Part shown: piece by piece, positions 1-6,248 of the stretch
Layout: every line of letters starts with the position of its first letter
Position numbering within the stretch: the stretch's first letter is position 1
NCBI GenBank assembly: GCA_016463045.1
Contig: JAEMSB010000068.1
Location: 1 to 12,807 of the forward strand
Direction: 5' to 3'
Origin: Niveispirillum sp.
GTDB taxonomy: Bacteria; Pseudomonadota; Alphaproteobacteria; Azospirillales; Azospirillaceae
DNA length: 12,807 nucleotides
The notes under the pieces: model-generated
The model's input: the letters and a program-made list of their open reading frames with translations, nothing else
The model's database searches: none
What the model was told of the DNA's origin: nothing
Program-made: the position numbers and the translations under genes

Positions 1-1
1 G

Positions 2-226
2 CCCTATGGCGGCCGCATCGGCGATACGCGGCAGCTCTATGGCCTCTACGGCGCCTTCGGCAAAACCATGCTGAACCGCTTCAAGGGCTGGCGCGTCGGC
101 GTGATCACCAACGAGGCGGCGCTGGCCAAGGTGACCGAACTGCCCTTTCTGCCCACCCTGCCGCCCGTGTCACATGGCGGGCTGCCGGTGACGCTGTACC
201 GGACGGCGGTGTTGGGGGGTGGGTGA
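2..226 (+). CDS. C-terminal end of an RlmL-like class I SAM-dependent RNA methyltransferase (partial)
   Basis: Only the last 74 residues are inside the window; the frame is open from the left edge to a TGA at 224-226. The fragment starts with PYGGRIG, which matches the end of the NPPYGxRIG catalytic motif IV of N6-adenine/N2-guanine methyltransferases. It is followed by the usual LYGLYGAFGKTMLNRFKGW stretch (seen in THUMP-domain 23S rRNA m2G methyltransferases, RlmL/YcbY type) and a short tail. By family, such enzymes methylate guanine in 23S rRNA in the cytoplasm using S-adenosylmethionine. The THUMP domain and SAM-binding motif would lie to the left and cannot be checked. Codon use is high-GC, like the right flank, so this is core chromosome. 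It could instead be a related tRNA methyltransferase; the family is fairly sure, the exact target is not. Confidence 0.72.
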   Translation, partial: PYGGRIGDTRQLYGLYGAFGKTMLNRFKGWRVGVITNEAALAKVTELPFLPTLPPVSHGGLPVTLYRTAVLGGG

Positions 227-249
227 GGCGTGCAGCCAGCGCGTAAAGG

Positions 250-299
250 TTGATTGTTCACGGCACGCCGGTAAATGATGGCCCTGTCACAAGGTGACA
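250..299 (+). promoter_or_regulatory. Possible promoter and palindromic operator upstream of the ART-like gene
   Basis: A weak sigma70-like pair is visible: TTGATT at 250-255 and TAAATG at 272-277, 16 bp apart. It is followed at 285-299 by a perfect interrupted palindrome, TGTCAC-AAG-GTGACA. The palindrome sits where transcription would start, about 28 bp before the start codon at 327, as expected for a repressor operator. The palindrome is seen directly; its role and the promoter are inference. Confidence 0.35.
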
Positions 300-326
300 A
301 TCTGCCATTTTCTGGGGAGTGGCCGC

Positions 327-1133
327 ATGAAGAAGCACCAACCGCCGCCCTATGCGCCGTTCCAGACAGCGGGTGCTGCCACCGTTCCGGTTCAACCCTC
401 AATGGGACGACCTGGTTTTCCCGTGCCGGCTCATGCCCCTGTCTCTGTTCCCGGCACCTGCATGCCGGCAAACCGCCCCCCGTTTCCAGGGGCGGCTTCC
501 ATTCAGCCGGCTCTGAAATCAGCGCCACCAGCACCGTCCATCCGTCTTCAACCGCCGCCGCCGGGACCGATGGCCGTATCGTCATTGGCGGTGCAGCGCA
601 TGCAGGCCGTCGAGAGGCCGTCCCTGCGCGATATGCTGGCCCCGCACGGGTTTCCCAGTGATTACAAGCAGTTCATGTATAATGGCGGGCTCGTCTACAG
701 GACGTCCTACAAGGAACCGCGTGCGGCCTGTGTGGAGGGCTGGACCAAAGCGGGCGTCGATCCCGATATCGTGAAGCACATGACTGTGGATCAGGGGGTC
801 GGTTCTCCCTGGATATCCTGTTGCCGTGACATGATGGCGACCAAGGACCTGCTGGTGGAATATGGCGGGACCTACGGCAATTTCCTCTATGAGATCGAAC
901 TGGATAGCTACCAGTCTATCGACGCCGAACTGGCCTACACCACCATCAAGCACAAGGACAAAAGCCCGTTCTTCTGGCAGCAGGAAGTGGCCGTGTTCAA
1001 ACGGATCAGGGGCGATCAGGTTATTGCTGTCTGGATCAAGCGGGAAACGCCCGCCCAAAACGAACGCAAAGAGCCCTATTTCGCCAGCCTGTATGAACGC
1101 TATACGCGTGAGCAGGTTTTGCGCGGCCTCTGA
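327..1133 (+). CDS. Orphan protein with proline-rich leader and putative ADP-ribosyltransferase domain
   Basis: A 268-aa protein. I chose ATG 327 (MKKHQPPPYAPF) over the upstream in-frame ATG 294 because GGGGAG lies 9 bp before it. Residues 1-90 are rich in proline and alanine with no signal peptide, ending in VQRMQ; such leaders occur before effector or toxin domains. Residues about 105-240 look like the cholera/pertussis-type ADP-ribosyltransferase fold. They have an arginine in VYRT (R125), a strand SPWIS (160-164) like the STS motif, and WQQEVAVFKRI (217-227) resembling the EQEVSAL element of cholera toxin, giving a QxE pair at Q218/E220. Such enzymes move ADP-ribose from NAD+ to a protein or nucleic acid. 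No immunity gene is obvious: the next features are a terminator and the element boundary. The fold is inferred by eye; the substrate and the secretion route are unknown. Confidence 0.5.
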   Translation: MKKHQPPPYAPFQTAGAATVPVQPSMGRPGFPVPAHAPVSVPGTCMPANRPPFPGAASIQPALKSAPPAPSIRLQPPPPGPMAVSSLAVQRMQAVERPSLRDMLAPHGFPSDYKQFMYNGGLVYRTSYKEPRAACVEGWTKAGVDPDIVKHMTVDQGVGSPWISCCRDMMATKDLLVEYGGTYGNFLYEIELDSYQSIDAELAYTTIKHKDKSPFFWQQEVAVFKRIRGDQVIAVWIKRETPAQNERKEPYFASLYERYTREQVLRGL

Positions 1134-1149
1134 CGGGATCGCCAAAAGC

Positions 1150-1183
1150 AAAAAGCCCCGCTGGCGACCAGCGGGGCTTTTTT
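1150..1183. terminator. Strong bidirectional Rho-independent terminator
   Basis: A 15-bp perfect stem, AAAAAGCCCCGCTGG at 1150-1164 against CCAGCGGGGCTTTTT at 1168-1182, with the 3-nt loop CGA. It has a T run on the plus strand and an A run before it, so it works on both strands. It ends the ART-like gene (stop 17 bp upstream). Before the element inserted, it would also have ended tRNA-Glu transcription from the opposite strand. Confidence 0.9.
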
Positions 1184-1193
1184 GATGATCGCT

Positions 1194-1210
1194 TGGCGTC
1201 CCCAAGGGGA
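1194..1210 (+). repeat. attL core: displaced 3' end of tRNA-Glu
   Basis: TGGCGTCCCCAAGGGGA, identical to 8984-9000. On the minus strand it reads as the 3' acceptor strand, discriminator G and CCA of the tRNA plus three T-stem bases. The sequence diverges on both sides (left-hand GCT against CAC; right-hand CACG against TTCG), so the identity block is exactly 17 bp. Confidence 0.92.
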
Positions 1211-1213
1211 CAC

Positions 1214-1257
1214 GATGCCAGGTTTCCGATTTTCGATGCCAGATCAGGCAGATAAGG
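1214..1257 (+). repeat. Short direct repeats between attL core and integrase
   Basis: GATGCCAG occurs at 1214-1221 and 1235-1242, 21 bp apart (two helical turns). Directly after are two 9-bp tandem units, CAGATCAGG (1240-1248) and CAGATAAGG (1249-1257). Their place next to the recombination core suggests binding sites for an excisionase or for the integrase. They are short, so chance is possible, and I did not find them at the right end. Confidence 0.35.
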
Positions 1258-1284
1258 ATCACGGTTTAGCAAGGGGGCCGGGGG

Positions 1285-1307
1285 TGATACACACCCCTGA
1301 TACACAC
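1285..1307 (+). repeat. Left pair of candidate integrase arm-type sites
   Basis: TGATACACAC is present twice in direct orientation, at 1285-1294 and 1298-1307, with a 13-bp period. The same pair, with the same period and orientation, occurs inside the right end at 8900-8922. Paired short direct repeats flanking the att core are what the N-terminal domain of tyrosine integrases binds. The pair ends 7 bp before the integrase ATG, so bound integrase could also limit its own expression. Confidence 0.65.
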
Positions 1308-1314
1308 GGCCCTA

Positions 1315-2925
1315 ATGACGAGCCTTCAATACCTGCAACGGCGTGGATCGGTATTCCGTTTCCGAATGAGGCTGCCTCGTGACATCGCGGCTATAACCGG
1401 CAGGAAAGAGGTTGTCCGCACCCTGGGGACAACTGATCCTGTAACCGCCAAACGCCTTCTGCCCGTGGTCTGGGCAGCCTGGGAACGAACCATGTCCATC
1501 ATTCGCTCTACCCCAGCCATAACCCGGCAGGATGTTGACCGGATCGTGAACGACTTCATCAGGACGGAACTGGACAGCTATCGCGCCTTACACAATGCCA
1601 CGGCATCCGTTGAAAGCCTCCGGGGAGTGATTGAGCGGGAGGATGCCGCCCGCCCGCAACTCCGTCGCCAGATCGCTAAGGACATCGAACGCGGTGAACC
1701 GTTGTGGACCCGCGAACACCTGGAATCCTTCCTAGAATCCAGAGGCATGCCCATCCACCGAGACAGCCCGGCCTATCGAGAAATGATGCGGGCGCTGGCT
1801 CTTGCGTGGCTGTCCACCTTGGACGCGATGGACAACGGTGCTCCGGCTGCCGACCCGCTCCCGGATCAACCTGCCATCCTACAGACACAGACCGAAGCGC
1901 CGGCCATTAAGCTGGACAAGGCAACGCAGCACCGCTCCGTCGAAGCCTCCCAACCCTGGCGATCTCAGGAACAGCGGTTCTTTGCCGACCGGCCTAGCAT
2001 CGGAGATTCAGCCCGCGTATCACACCGACAGGCGTTTAAGGAACTCGAAGCCCTGATTGCCTCGAAACCGCTTGGCGAGGTGTCCACCTCAGATATCAAG
2101 GCGTTTGCCGACTACCTCCGCGACAAGCCGATAGAGCGGGCGGGCCGAAAGAGGCTGTCACGTGAGACCATCGTTAAACTCTTGTCGCACGTCCGAAGCT
2201 ATTTCGGCTGGGCAGTCGAAAGCGGCTTCATCGCTGAAAACCCGGCTGAGAAGGTGAAGCCGCGAACAGAGACAAGAGAGGAGCGGGACCAGATACCCCG
2301 GCGGGCATTAGACCCCTCGGAACTGGATACGCTGTTTCGCTCCCCGCTGTTCGTCGGTTGTCGCGGCCTCAACCTACGTCACCAACCAGGGTCGAAGGTC
2401 TTTCGGGACGGCAGATTCTATTTTTTCCTCGCTGGTCTGCTGACCGGGGCACGAACGGAGGAGCTGGCCGACGCACCTTCAACGCTCGTGGATTTTCACG
2501 GCATCCTCTGCTTGGACCTCCGGGAGGCGGCAACCAAGACATCCGCCGGTCCCAGATTGGTTCCGGTTCTGCCAGCCCTGCGTAAAACGGGATTCGTCGA
2601 CTTCGCCCGCGGCGAAGAGCGGGCGGGGCGGAAGCTGTTTAGAGAGGTGACTGGTGACTGGTCCGGCTGGACGAACGCCTACCTTGACAACATCGGCATA
2701 ACAGATCGGGCCGTTACCGGCTACTCGCTCCGCCATAACTTTCGTCAGATGCTGAGAGCGTCCGGGATCACTCAAGAATTGATGGACAAGGTGTTCGGGC
2801 ACGAGGGGCAGAGCGTAGGCGCTGGCTATGGACGCGACCTGTCACCCGCTGAGGCCCGCCTAGTGATAGAGCGGGTTGTTCCCCCCATTGACTTGTCGCA
2901 CCTCTACATAAACGAGCCCGGCTGA
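1315..2925 (+). CDS. Tyrosine-type site-specific integrase of the element
   Basis: A 536-aa tyrosine recombinase that integrates and excises the element at tRNA-Glu. The start matches the common YLQRRGSVFRFRMRLP N-terminal motif (residues 6-21) of phage-type integrases with an arm-binding head, so ATG 1315 is right despite no clear Shine-Dalgarno sequence. The core-binding (SAM-like) domain is about 226-320 (TIVKLLSHVRSYFGWAVE). The catalytic domain is about 330-520. Catalytic residues are R380 in TGARTEEL, K408 in ATKTSAGPR, H474 and R477 in SLRHNFRQ, H496 in FGHEG and the nucleophile Y505 in GAGYGRD. Its length is above the usual 350-430 aa because of a long spacer, about 60-225. Position just inside attL and the paired repeats upstream support its role. 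Family call is secure. Confidence 0.95.
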   Translation: MTSLQYLQRRGSVFRFRMRLPRDIAAITGRKEVVRTLGTTDPVTAKRLLPVVWAAWERTMSIIRSTPAITRQDVDRIVNDFIRTELDSYRALHNATASVESLRGVIEREDAARPQLRRQIAKDIERGEPLWTREHLESFLESRGMPIHRDSPAYREMMRALALAWLSTLDAMDNGAPAADPLPDQPAILQTQTEAPAIKLDKATQHRSVEASQPWRSQEQRFFADRPSIGDSARVSHRQAFKELEALIASKPLGEVSTSDIKAFADYLRDKPIERAGRKRLSRETIVKLLSHVRSYFGWAVESGFIAENPAEKVKPRTETREERDQIPRRALDPSELDTLFRSPLFVGCRGLNLRHQPGSKVFRDGRFYFFLAGLLTGARTEELADAPSTLVDFHGILCLDLREAATKTSAGPRLVPVLPALRKTGFVDFARGEERAGRKLFREVTGDWSGWTNAYLDNIGITDRAVTGYSLRHNFRQMLRASGITQELMDKVFGHEGQSVGAGYGRDLSPAEARLVIERVVPPIDLSHLYINEPG

Positions 2926-2981
2926 ATATAGCCCGCGCACGCCGCGACACCGCCGCTATATCTGACTCAGCACGTCCGCAT

Positions 2982-3007
2982 CCTGGCAGCCCACGCTGCC
3001 AGGGCTT
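2982..3007 (+). terminator. Probable terminator after the integrase gene
   Basis: A 9-bp perfect stem, CCTGGCAGC (2982-2990) and GCTGCCAGG (2995-3003), with a 4-nt loop, followed by GCTTTCG. The T run is short (three T), so it may be weak. It lies about 57 bp after the integrase stop and before the promoter of the next operon. Confidence 0.5.
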
Positions 3008-3079
3008 TCGTGCTGGCAAGGCGAAGTCTTAGAAAACCACATAGCATCTGACCCCGATCCAGAATGTGTTCGACGCTTC

Positions 3080-3109
3080 TTGAATGTAATATCGAGGTTA
3101 TTTTATAAT
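3080..3109 (+). promoter_or_regulatory. Sigma70-like promoter of the RHH-to-Ntn-hydrolase operon
   Basis: TTGAAT at 3080-3085 and TATAAT at 3104-3109, with an 18-bp spacer, inside a strikingly AT-rich stretch (about 3060-3150) in an otherwise GC-rich element. The expected start of transcription is about 55 bp before the ATG of the RHH gene. That gene has its own ribosome-binding site, GAGAGG at 3161-3166. The rest of the gap 2926-3172 holds only the integrase terminator. Confidence 0.65.
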
Positions 3110-3172
3110 ATATGCACAAAATATCATATCATCAGCCTTGTATAAGAAGGCACAGCAATAGAGAGGTCACTC

Positions 3173-3346
3173 ATGAAAACTCATGTGGGCGTAGCTCTGC
3201 GCTTAGAGACCAGGGATATTTTGCGCCGTATTGCAAAGATCGAAGGGCGTTCTGTTTGCGAGGTTGTGCATCGGGCTGCTCTTGAACGGCTTGCCAAGCA
3301 TCGCCCCTCCGCCCCCGCTGCCAAGGGGGAGGCAGCCCATGCTTGA
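3173..3346 (+). CDS. Small ribbon-helix-helix (CopG/Arc-like) DNA-binding protein
   Basis: A 57-aa protein starting MKTHVGVALRLET, preceded by GAGAGG at 6-bp spacing. Residues 4-12 (HVGVALRLE) fit the single beta-strand of the ribbon-helix-helix fold. Residues 13-25 (TRDILRRIAKIEG) and 27-43 (SVCEVVHRAALERLAKH) fit its two helices. RHH proteins bind DNA as dimers and often repress their own promoter. As the first gene after a clear promoter, it is the likely regulator of the five-gene operon or a transcription factor for excision or replication. It overlaps the next gene by ATGCTTGA, so translation is coupled. It could alternatively be the antitoxin of a toxin-antitoxin pair, but the following protein shows no toxin motif. 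Fold call is good; role is inference. Confidence 0.72.
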   Translation: MKTHVGVALRLETRDILRRIAKIEGRSVCEVVHRAALERLAKHRPSAPAAKGEAAHA

Positions 3347-3644
3347 CCTGAACACTCTGGCCGAAGCCCGCCAGTCCGCCGCCGACTGGCCGCACACCAC
3401 CTATGCCGCCGACCGGGCAACCGACCCCGCAACCTTCGCCACGCTGGCCGCCCGTCTGGACGGCGGGCAGACGTTCATAGGCAATACCCGCGTTGCGCTG
3501 GGCGTGGATCGTGCGACCGGCCTTCCGGCCATGCTTATCCAGGCAGATGACGAACTGCTGTTCACCGTCATGGATAGCGGGGCTGAACAGTATGGCGACC
3601 CGCTCCCGGCCTACCGGCTGGACCATGGGGAGGCTGAGGAATGA
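3339..3644 (+). CDS. Unknown 101-aa element protein
   Basis: Starts MLDLNTLAEARQSAADW. ATG 3339 is preferred over the in-frame ATG 3231 because AAGGGGGAGG lies 7 bp before it, it overlaps the RHH stop (ATGCTTGA), and the upstream part would overlap the RHH gene. The protein is soluble, acidic at the end, with no signal peptide or membrane segment. Residues about 40-90 (LDGGQTFIGNTRVALGV to AMLIQADDELLFTVMD) look like a small beta-rich domain. I do not recognise the family. It is the second gene of a tightly coupled operon, ending in an ATGA overlap with the excisionase-like gene, so it probably works in the same process. Confidence 0.75.
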   Translation: MLDLNTLAEARQSAADWPHTTYAADRATDPATFATLAARLDGGQTFIGNTRVALGVDRATGLPAMLIQADDELLFTVMDSGAEQYGDPLPAYRLDHGEAEE

Positions 3645-3931
3645 GCGCTGACCCCGACGACATCCTCAGCCCGCCGGACCCGATCAATCTCTTGCCCGCA
3701 TCTCTGGTGGCGGCAACCATCGCACCGCACATGCCCGGCACCGATGCAAGCGCATGGCTCCGTGACATGCGCCGTTCACGGCCTGGTTATCGCCCCCGCG
3801 TATCCAGGCCCCCCACCGCCATCCGCCGGGGCCGCCGGGTGTTCTACCCACGTTCGGAATTGGTCCGGCTGCTGGACGAACTGGGGGCCGGCGTAACCAT
3901 ACCGACCCCAGAAAAGGGGGCGCTCGCATGA
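3641..3931 (+). CDS. Small DNA-binding protein, possible excisionase (AlpA/MerR-like wing)
   Basis: A 96-aa basic protein. Residues 20-48 may form a degenerate helix-turn-helix (LPASLVAATIAPHMPGTDASAWLRDMRRS). Residues 58-81 (PTAIRRGRRVFYPRSELVRLLDEL) match the wing and following helix of excisionase/AlpA-like proteins, whose typical form is P..IRIGRRVLYRRSDLEAWL. In integrated elements such proteins bind near att, bend DNA and direct the integrase to excision, or activate element genes. Both ends overlap neighbours by ATGA (3641-3644 and 3928-3931). The wing motif is persuasive; the N-terminal helix-turn-helix is not clear, so the function is inferred. Confidence 0.55.
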   Translation: MSADPDDILSPPDPINLLPASLVAATIAPHMPGTDASAWLRDMRRSRPGYRPRVSRPPTAIRRGRRVFYPRSELVRLLDELGAGVTIPTPEKGALA

Positions 3932-4341
3932 CCGGGGCCGCAACAATCCGCGCTGTCGTCTGCTATAACCCGTTGGACCCTTCCGATAGGTCCATGGGTG
4001 AACTGGCGTGGCGACCCGGCGTGACGCTTGCCGACCTGTTGACCGGCCTGCCGTCAGCTATCGAATGGCTCGCCTCCCTGGATGGGGAGGCGACACCCGC
4101 CGACCGTTGGGCAGAGATCAAGCCCGCCCCCGGTTCGCACCTCGTTATCGTCCCGGCTATTCGTGGCGGGCGCACGGGCAAGACGGTTCTGCGCATTGCC
4201 GCGACCATTGCCGTTGCAGTTGCCGCCTATCAAATCGGCGGGCTTGTTCCCGGCGGTCTTACCTCCTTTTGGGGTGCGACCGCAGCAGCAGCGACGCCTG
4301 CCGTTGGCACCATGTCCGTTAACATGAGGTCTCTCCCATGA
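3928..4341 (+). CDS. Stand-alone protein like the N terminus of phage tail-tip (J-type) proteins, with one membrane segment
   Basis: A 137-aa protein. Residues 7-80 look like the small beta-grasp-like head of phage J/host-specificity proteins: YNPLDPSDRSMGELAWRPG, then DGEATPADRWAEIKPAPGSHLVIVP. The N-G-x-x-V-x-x-x-x-W...PGD-H-V-x-x-x-P pattern is well known there. Residues 81-86 are a GGRTGK turn and 87-110 a hydrophobic segment (VLRIAATIAVAVAAYQIGG). In phages this head is followed by about 1000 more residues; here the protein stops soon after the hydrophobic segment at residue 137. It is therefore either a decayed tail gene or a short mimic. The frame is intact, and the gene is coupled to both neighbours by ATGA overlaps, which argues for a functional short form. 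The likeness is from memory. Confidence 0.5.
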   Translation: MTGAATIRAVVCYNPLDPSDRSMGELAWRPGVTLADLLTGLPSAIEWLASLDGEATPADRWAEIKPAPGSHLVIVPAIRGGRTGKTVLRIAATIAVAVAAYQIGGLVPGGLTSFWGATAAAATPAVGTMSVNMRSLP

Positions 4342-5051
4342 CAGCGATTGTCGCCACTGTTGCGCACAATGGCGCATGGCTTAGCTCCGACACCCTTATG
4401 GTCAATGTCGCCACCGGGGAGGCGCTGGGCTATGTGCGCAAATTGCTGACCCTGCACCGTGCCAAAAGCGCCCTGGTCATTGCCGGACCTCTTACCGCCG
4501 TTGCGGACATGCACCAGACAATCTATCGGGGCAATCCCCCGACCTTCCGAGACGTGGATAAGGCCCTTGCCGATATCCTCCCCCGCTACGGTGAAGCGGG
4601 GCCGATCCGCGCTTTCGCCCTTGGCATGGCGGACACCGGCCCGGCGGGCGTGGCCTATGAACTTACGACCACCGGCCTGTCGCGGCATGAGCTTGCCGCT
4701 GGCGCTGGGCACGCTCTTTCACCAGCGGAAATTGACAACACCCGCCCGGCCTATCGCATGGCCTATGCGCAATGGGAAGCGGCGGCCCGTGGGGAGGGCG
4801 TGGAAGGCTTCCACCGGTCCATCCTGCGCTGCATGCGCTCCGCATCGCTGAAGGGCATGCATGGCCCCGCCGTCGCGGTTGGGGGCATGGCAGAGACGGC
4901 GGTCATTACCGAGACCGGCGTCACCGTCGCCACCGCCCCAATCGACCCCTTCGCCCCGACGCCTCCACCGGCTTCCAACATCATTCCGGTCCATACCGTT
5001 GGTGAACTGTGGAACCCGCCGCCGGGATGGGCGCCTTACAGATCGGCGTAA
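4338..5051 (+). CDS. HslV/proteasome-like Ntn hydrolase of unknown substrate
   Basis: A 237-aa protein, GAGG ribosome site at 4325-4328. The N terminus MTAIVATVAHNGAWLSSDT lines up with the HslV peptidase start (MTTIVSVRRNGHVVIAGDG). After Met removal, Thr1 would be the nucleophile, Asp17 (SSD) falls at the same number as the conserved Asp17 of HslV/proteasome, and Lys34 (RKLLTL) matches Lys33 of KKVRRL with a one-residue shift. VIAGPLTAVADMHQTIY (about 48-64) fits the following strand-helix. The C-terminal region (about 200-237) is proline-rich. No HslU-type ATPase is nearby, so it is not the heat-shock protease itself. Such small Ntn hydrolases are also seen near phage tail genes, and here it follows a tail-like gene by an ATGA overlap. 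Whether it self-processes or cleaves a host or helper-phage protein is unknown. Confidence 0.6.
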   Translation: MTAIVATVAHNGAWLSSDTLMVNVATGEALGYVRKLLTLHRAKSALVIAGPLTAVADMHQTIYRGNPPTFRDVDKALADILPRYGEAGPIRAFALGMADTGPAGVAYELTTTGLSRHELAAGAGHALSPAEIDNTRPAYRMAYAQWEAAARGEGVEGFHRSILRCMRSASLKGMHGPAVAVGGMAETAVITETGVTVATAPIDPFAPTPPPASNIIPVHTVGELWNPPPGWAPYRSA

Positions 5052-5145
5052 ATAGTCGATGATGTAAATAGACTCTAGGCCTTCGCCACAAAAGAAAATC
5101 CCCGGCCAATGAAGCCGGGGGACAAAGGTAAAAGAGGTTGATGAC
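5048..5145. other. Leader of the HUH-like gene with direct repeat and hairpin
   Basis: Two copies of GTAAATAG (5048-5055, 5064-5071; period 16) lie at the end of the Ntn gene. They are followed by a perfect 7-bp inverted repeat, CCCCGGC (5100-5106) and GCCGGGG (5114-5120), with a 7-nt loop. On the minus strand the hairpin is followed by ATTTTCTTTT, a terminator-like tail, but no minus-strand gene runs into it. It may be a minus-strand terminator, a leader structure or part of a replication origin. Confidence 0.4.
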
Positions 5146-6174
5146 ATGAATATAGCGGCAGAAAGGACGCACGTCTATTTAATAACGGCATGGCGTTCCA
5201 CGGAAAGGCGCAAACCGCGACGCCGTCGTGACGCTGCAAAAATGACAAAACCCGCAACAGCCCATAGCCTCGCTGAAACCGGCGGGATTGCTGGGCTCTC
5301 GCCCCGTCGCCGGGCCGCCGACCGGGAGGGGGGTTTCAGTAGCTCCACCTCCCCCACCATCACGCCCCCAAACTGTTCATGGTCTCGACTTGCTGACGAC
5401 TGGCGAATAATCACAACTCAAGCAGCAATGGGACAGGCAGGGATATCGGGAACCGTCATGCTCAGCGATGATCGGATGGACCGCTGGATGAACAATGCCA
5501 GGAACCGATCCATAGCGAATGAGGCTGGAACAGAACTGACCCGGCTTCTGAAGCCCCTGTCGGAGAGGCAGCAGCGCCCCATCAATTTCTGGATTACGGT
5601 GGAGCAAGGTCCCGCCGGTAAGCCGCACCTGCATGTCGGCACGGACCTGCCTGATAGCTCGTTGCCGATGCTACGGAGAATCCTCCGTCAGCTTGCCGGA
5701 CCTTTCGAGAAGCATGGGAGCAAGAGCCATACCCTGCGTATAAAGCCCTATGGTCACGGCATCATCAACAGCTACACCGGATGGAATGCCGGGCTTGGCT
5801 GGGCAAGCTACTGTGTCAAAGACCTTCACCGCACCCCAAGCCAGATAGGGCGCCGGTGCATCTACATCCCGCCTCACACGAAGGCGCTCGGGCAAGAGAT
5901 GTGGCAGGACCGTCCGGCCTTGCTGGATACGCTCAACAAGGCGCGGCACCCAACCTACGCCGCCACTGAAACGGCGCACGCAACGACGATCCGGCGGGCC
6001 GGAAAAGGCTACCGCCGGGCTGTGTCCACGGCGCTCCGTGCACATGCTTGTCTTTGGTCACGTCCAGGCGGCGGATTTAGGCGGCCCCCGGCCTATCGCT
6101 GGCCTAATGCCTCAGCAAGCCCGGCTAAATCTTCACAGACCGCAGCCATCAACCCGCTGTGGGGGATGTTCTAA
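5146..6174 (+). CDS. HUH-endonuclease-like protein (putative Rep/relaxase-type replication protein)
   Basis: A 342-aa protein; ATG 5146 has AAGAGG 8 bp upstream. The core is about residues 105-245: RPINFWITVEQGPAGKPHLHVGTDLP contains His-x-His between hydrophobic residues (H161, H163), the metal-binding HUH motif. GLGWASYCVKDL supplies a Y-x-x-K (Y222, K225), the usual nicking tyrosine arrangement of single-tyrosine Rep proteins. By family, these nick one DNA strand at an origin hairpin and start rolling-circle replication or transfer. Residues 1-95 are unusual: basic (RRKPRRRRD) and low in structure, so the true start may be later (M33 or M95), though no ribosome site supports that. The tail (about 285-342) is also low complexity. 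Inverted repeats lie directly upstream and downstream, fitting an origin. Motif match is fair; no search was possible. Confidence 0.5.
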   Translation: MNIAAERTHVYLITAWRSTERRKPRRRRDAAKMTKPATAHSLAETGGIAGLSPRRRAADREGGFSSSTSPTITPPNCSWSRLADDWRIITTQAAMGQAGISGTVMLSDDRMDRWMNNARNRSIANEAGTELTRLLKPLSERQQRPINFWITVEQGPAGKPHLHVGTDLPDSSLPMLRRILRQLAGPFEKHGSKSHTLRIKPYGHGIINSYTGWNAGLGWASYCVKDLHRTPSQIGRRCIYIPPHTKALGQEMWQDRPALLDTLNKARHPTYAATETAHATTIRRAGKGYRRAVSTALRAHACLWSRPGGGFRRPPAYRWPNASASPAKSSQTAAINPLWGMF

Positions 6175-6248
6175 GCGCCCTCAAATCAACGGTCATGCTG
6201 AAAGCATCCTGAAGAGTTTCACACTAAAAATCCGTGTTTTCATAGATG

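Noticed and set aside
582..1262. Minus-strand frame opposite the ART-like gene
   Set aside because: It runs through the strong bidirectional terminator and the att core and has no ribosome site, so it is a shadow frame.
3173..3644. Type II toxin-antitoxin pair made of the RHH protein and the 101-aa protein
   Set aside because: The order and overlap fit, but the 101-aa protein lacks any RelE, PIN, MazF, HipA or GNAT motif, so the claim is not supported.
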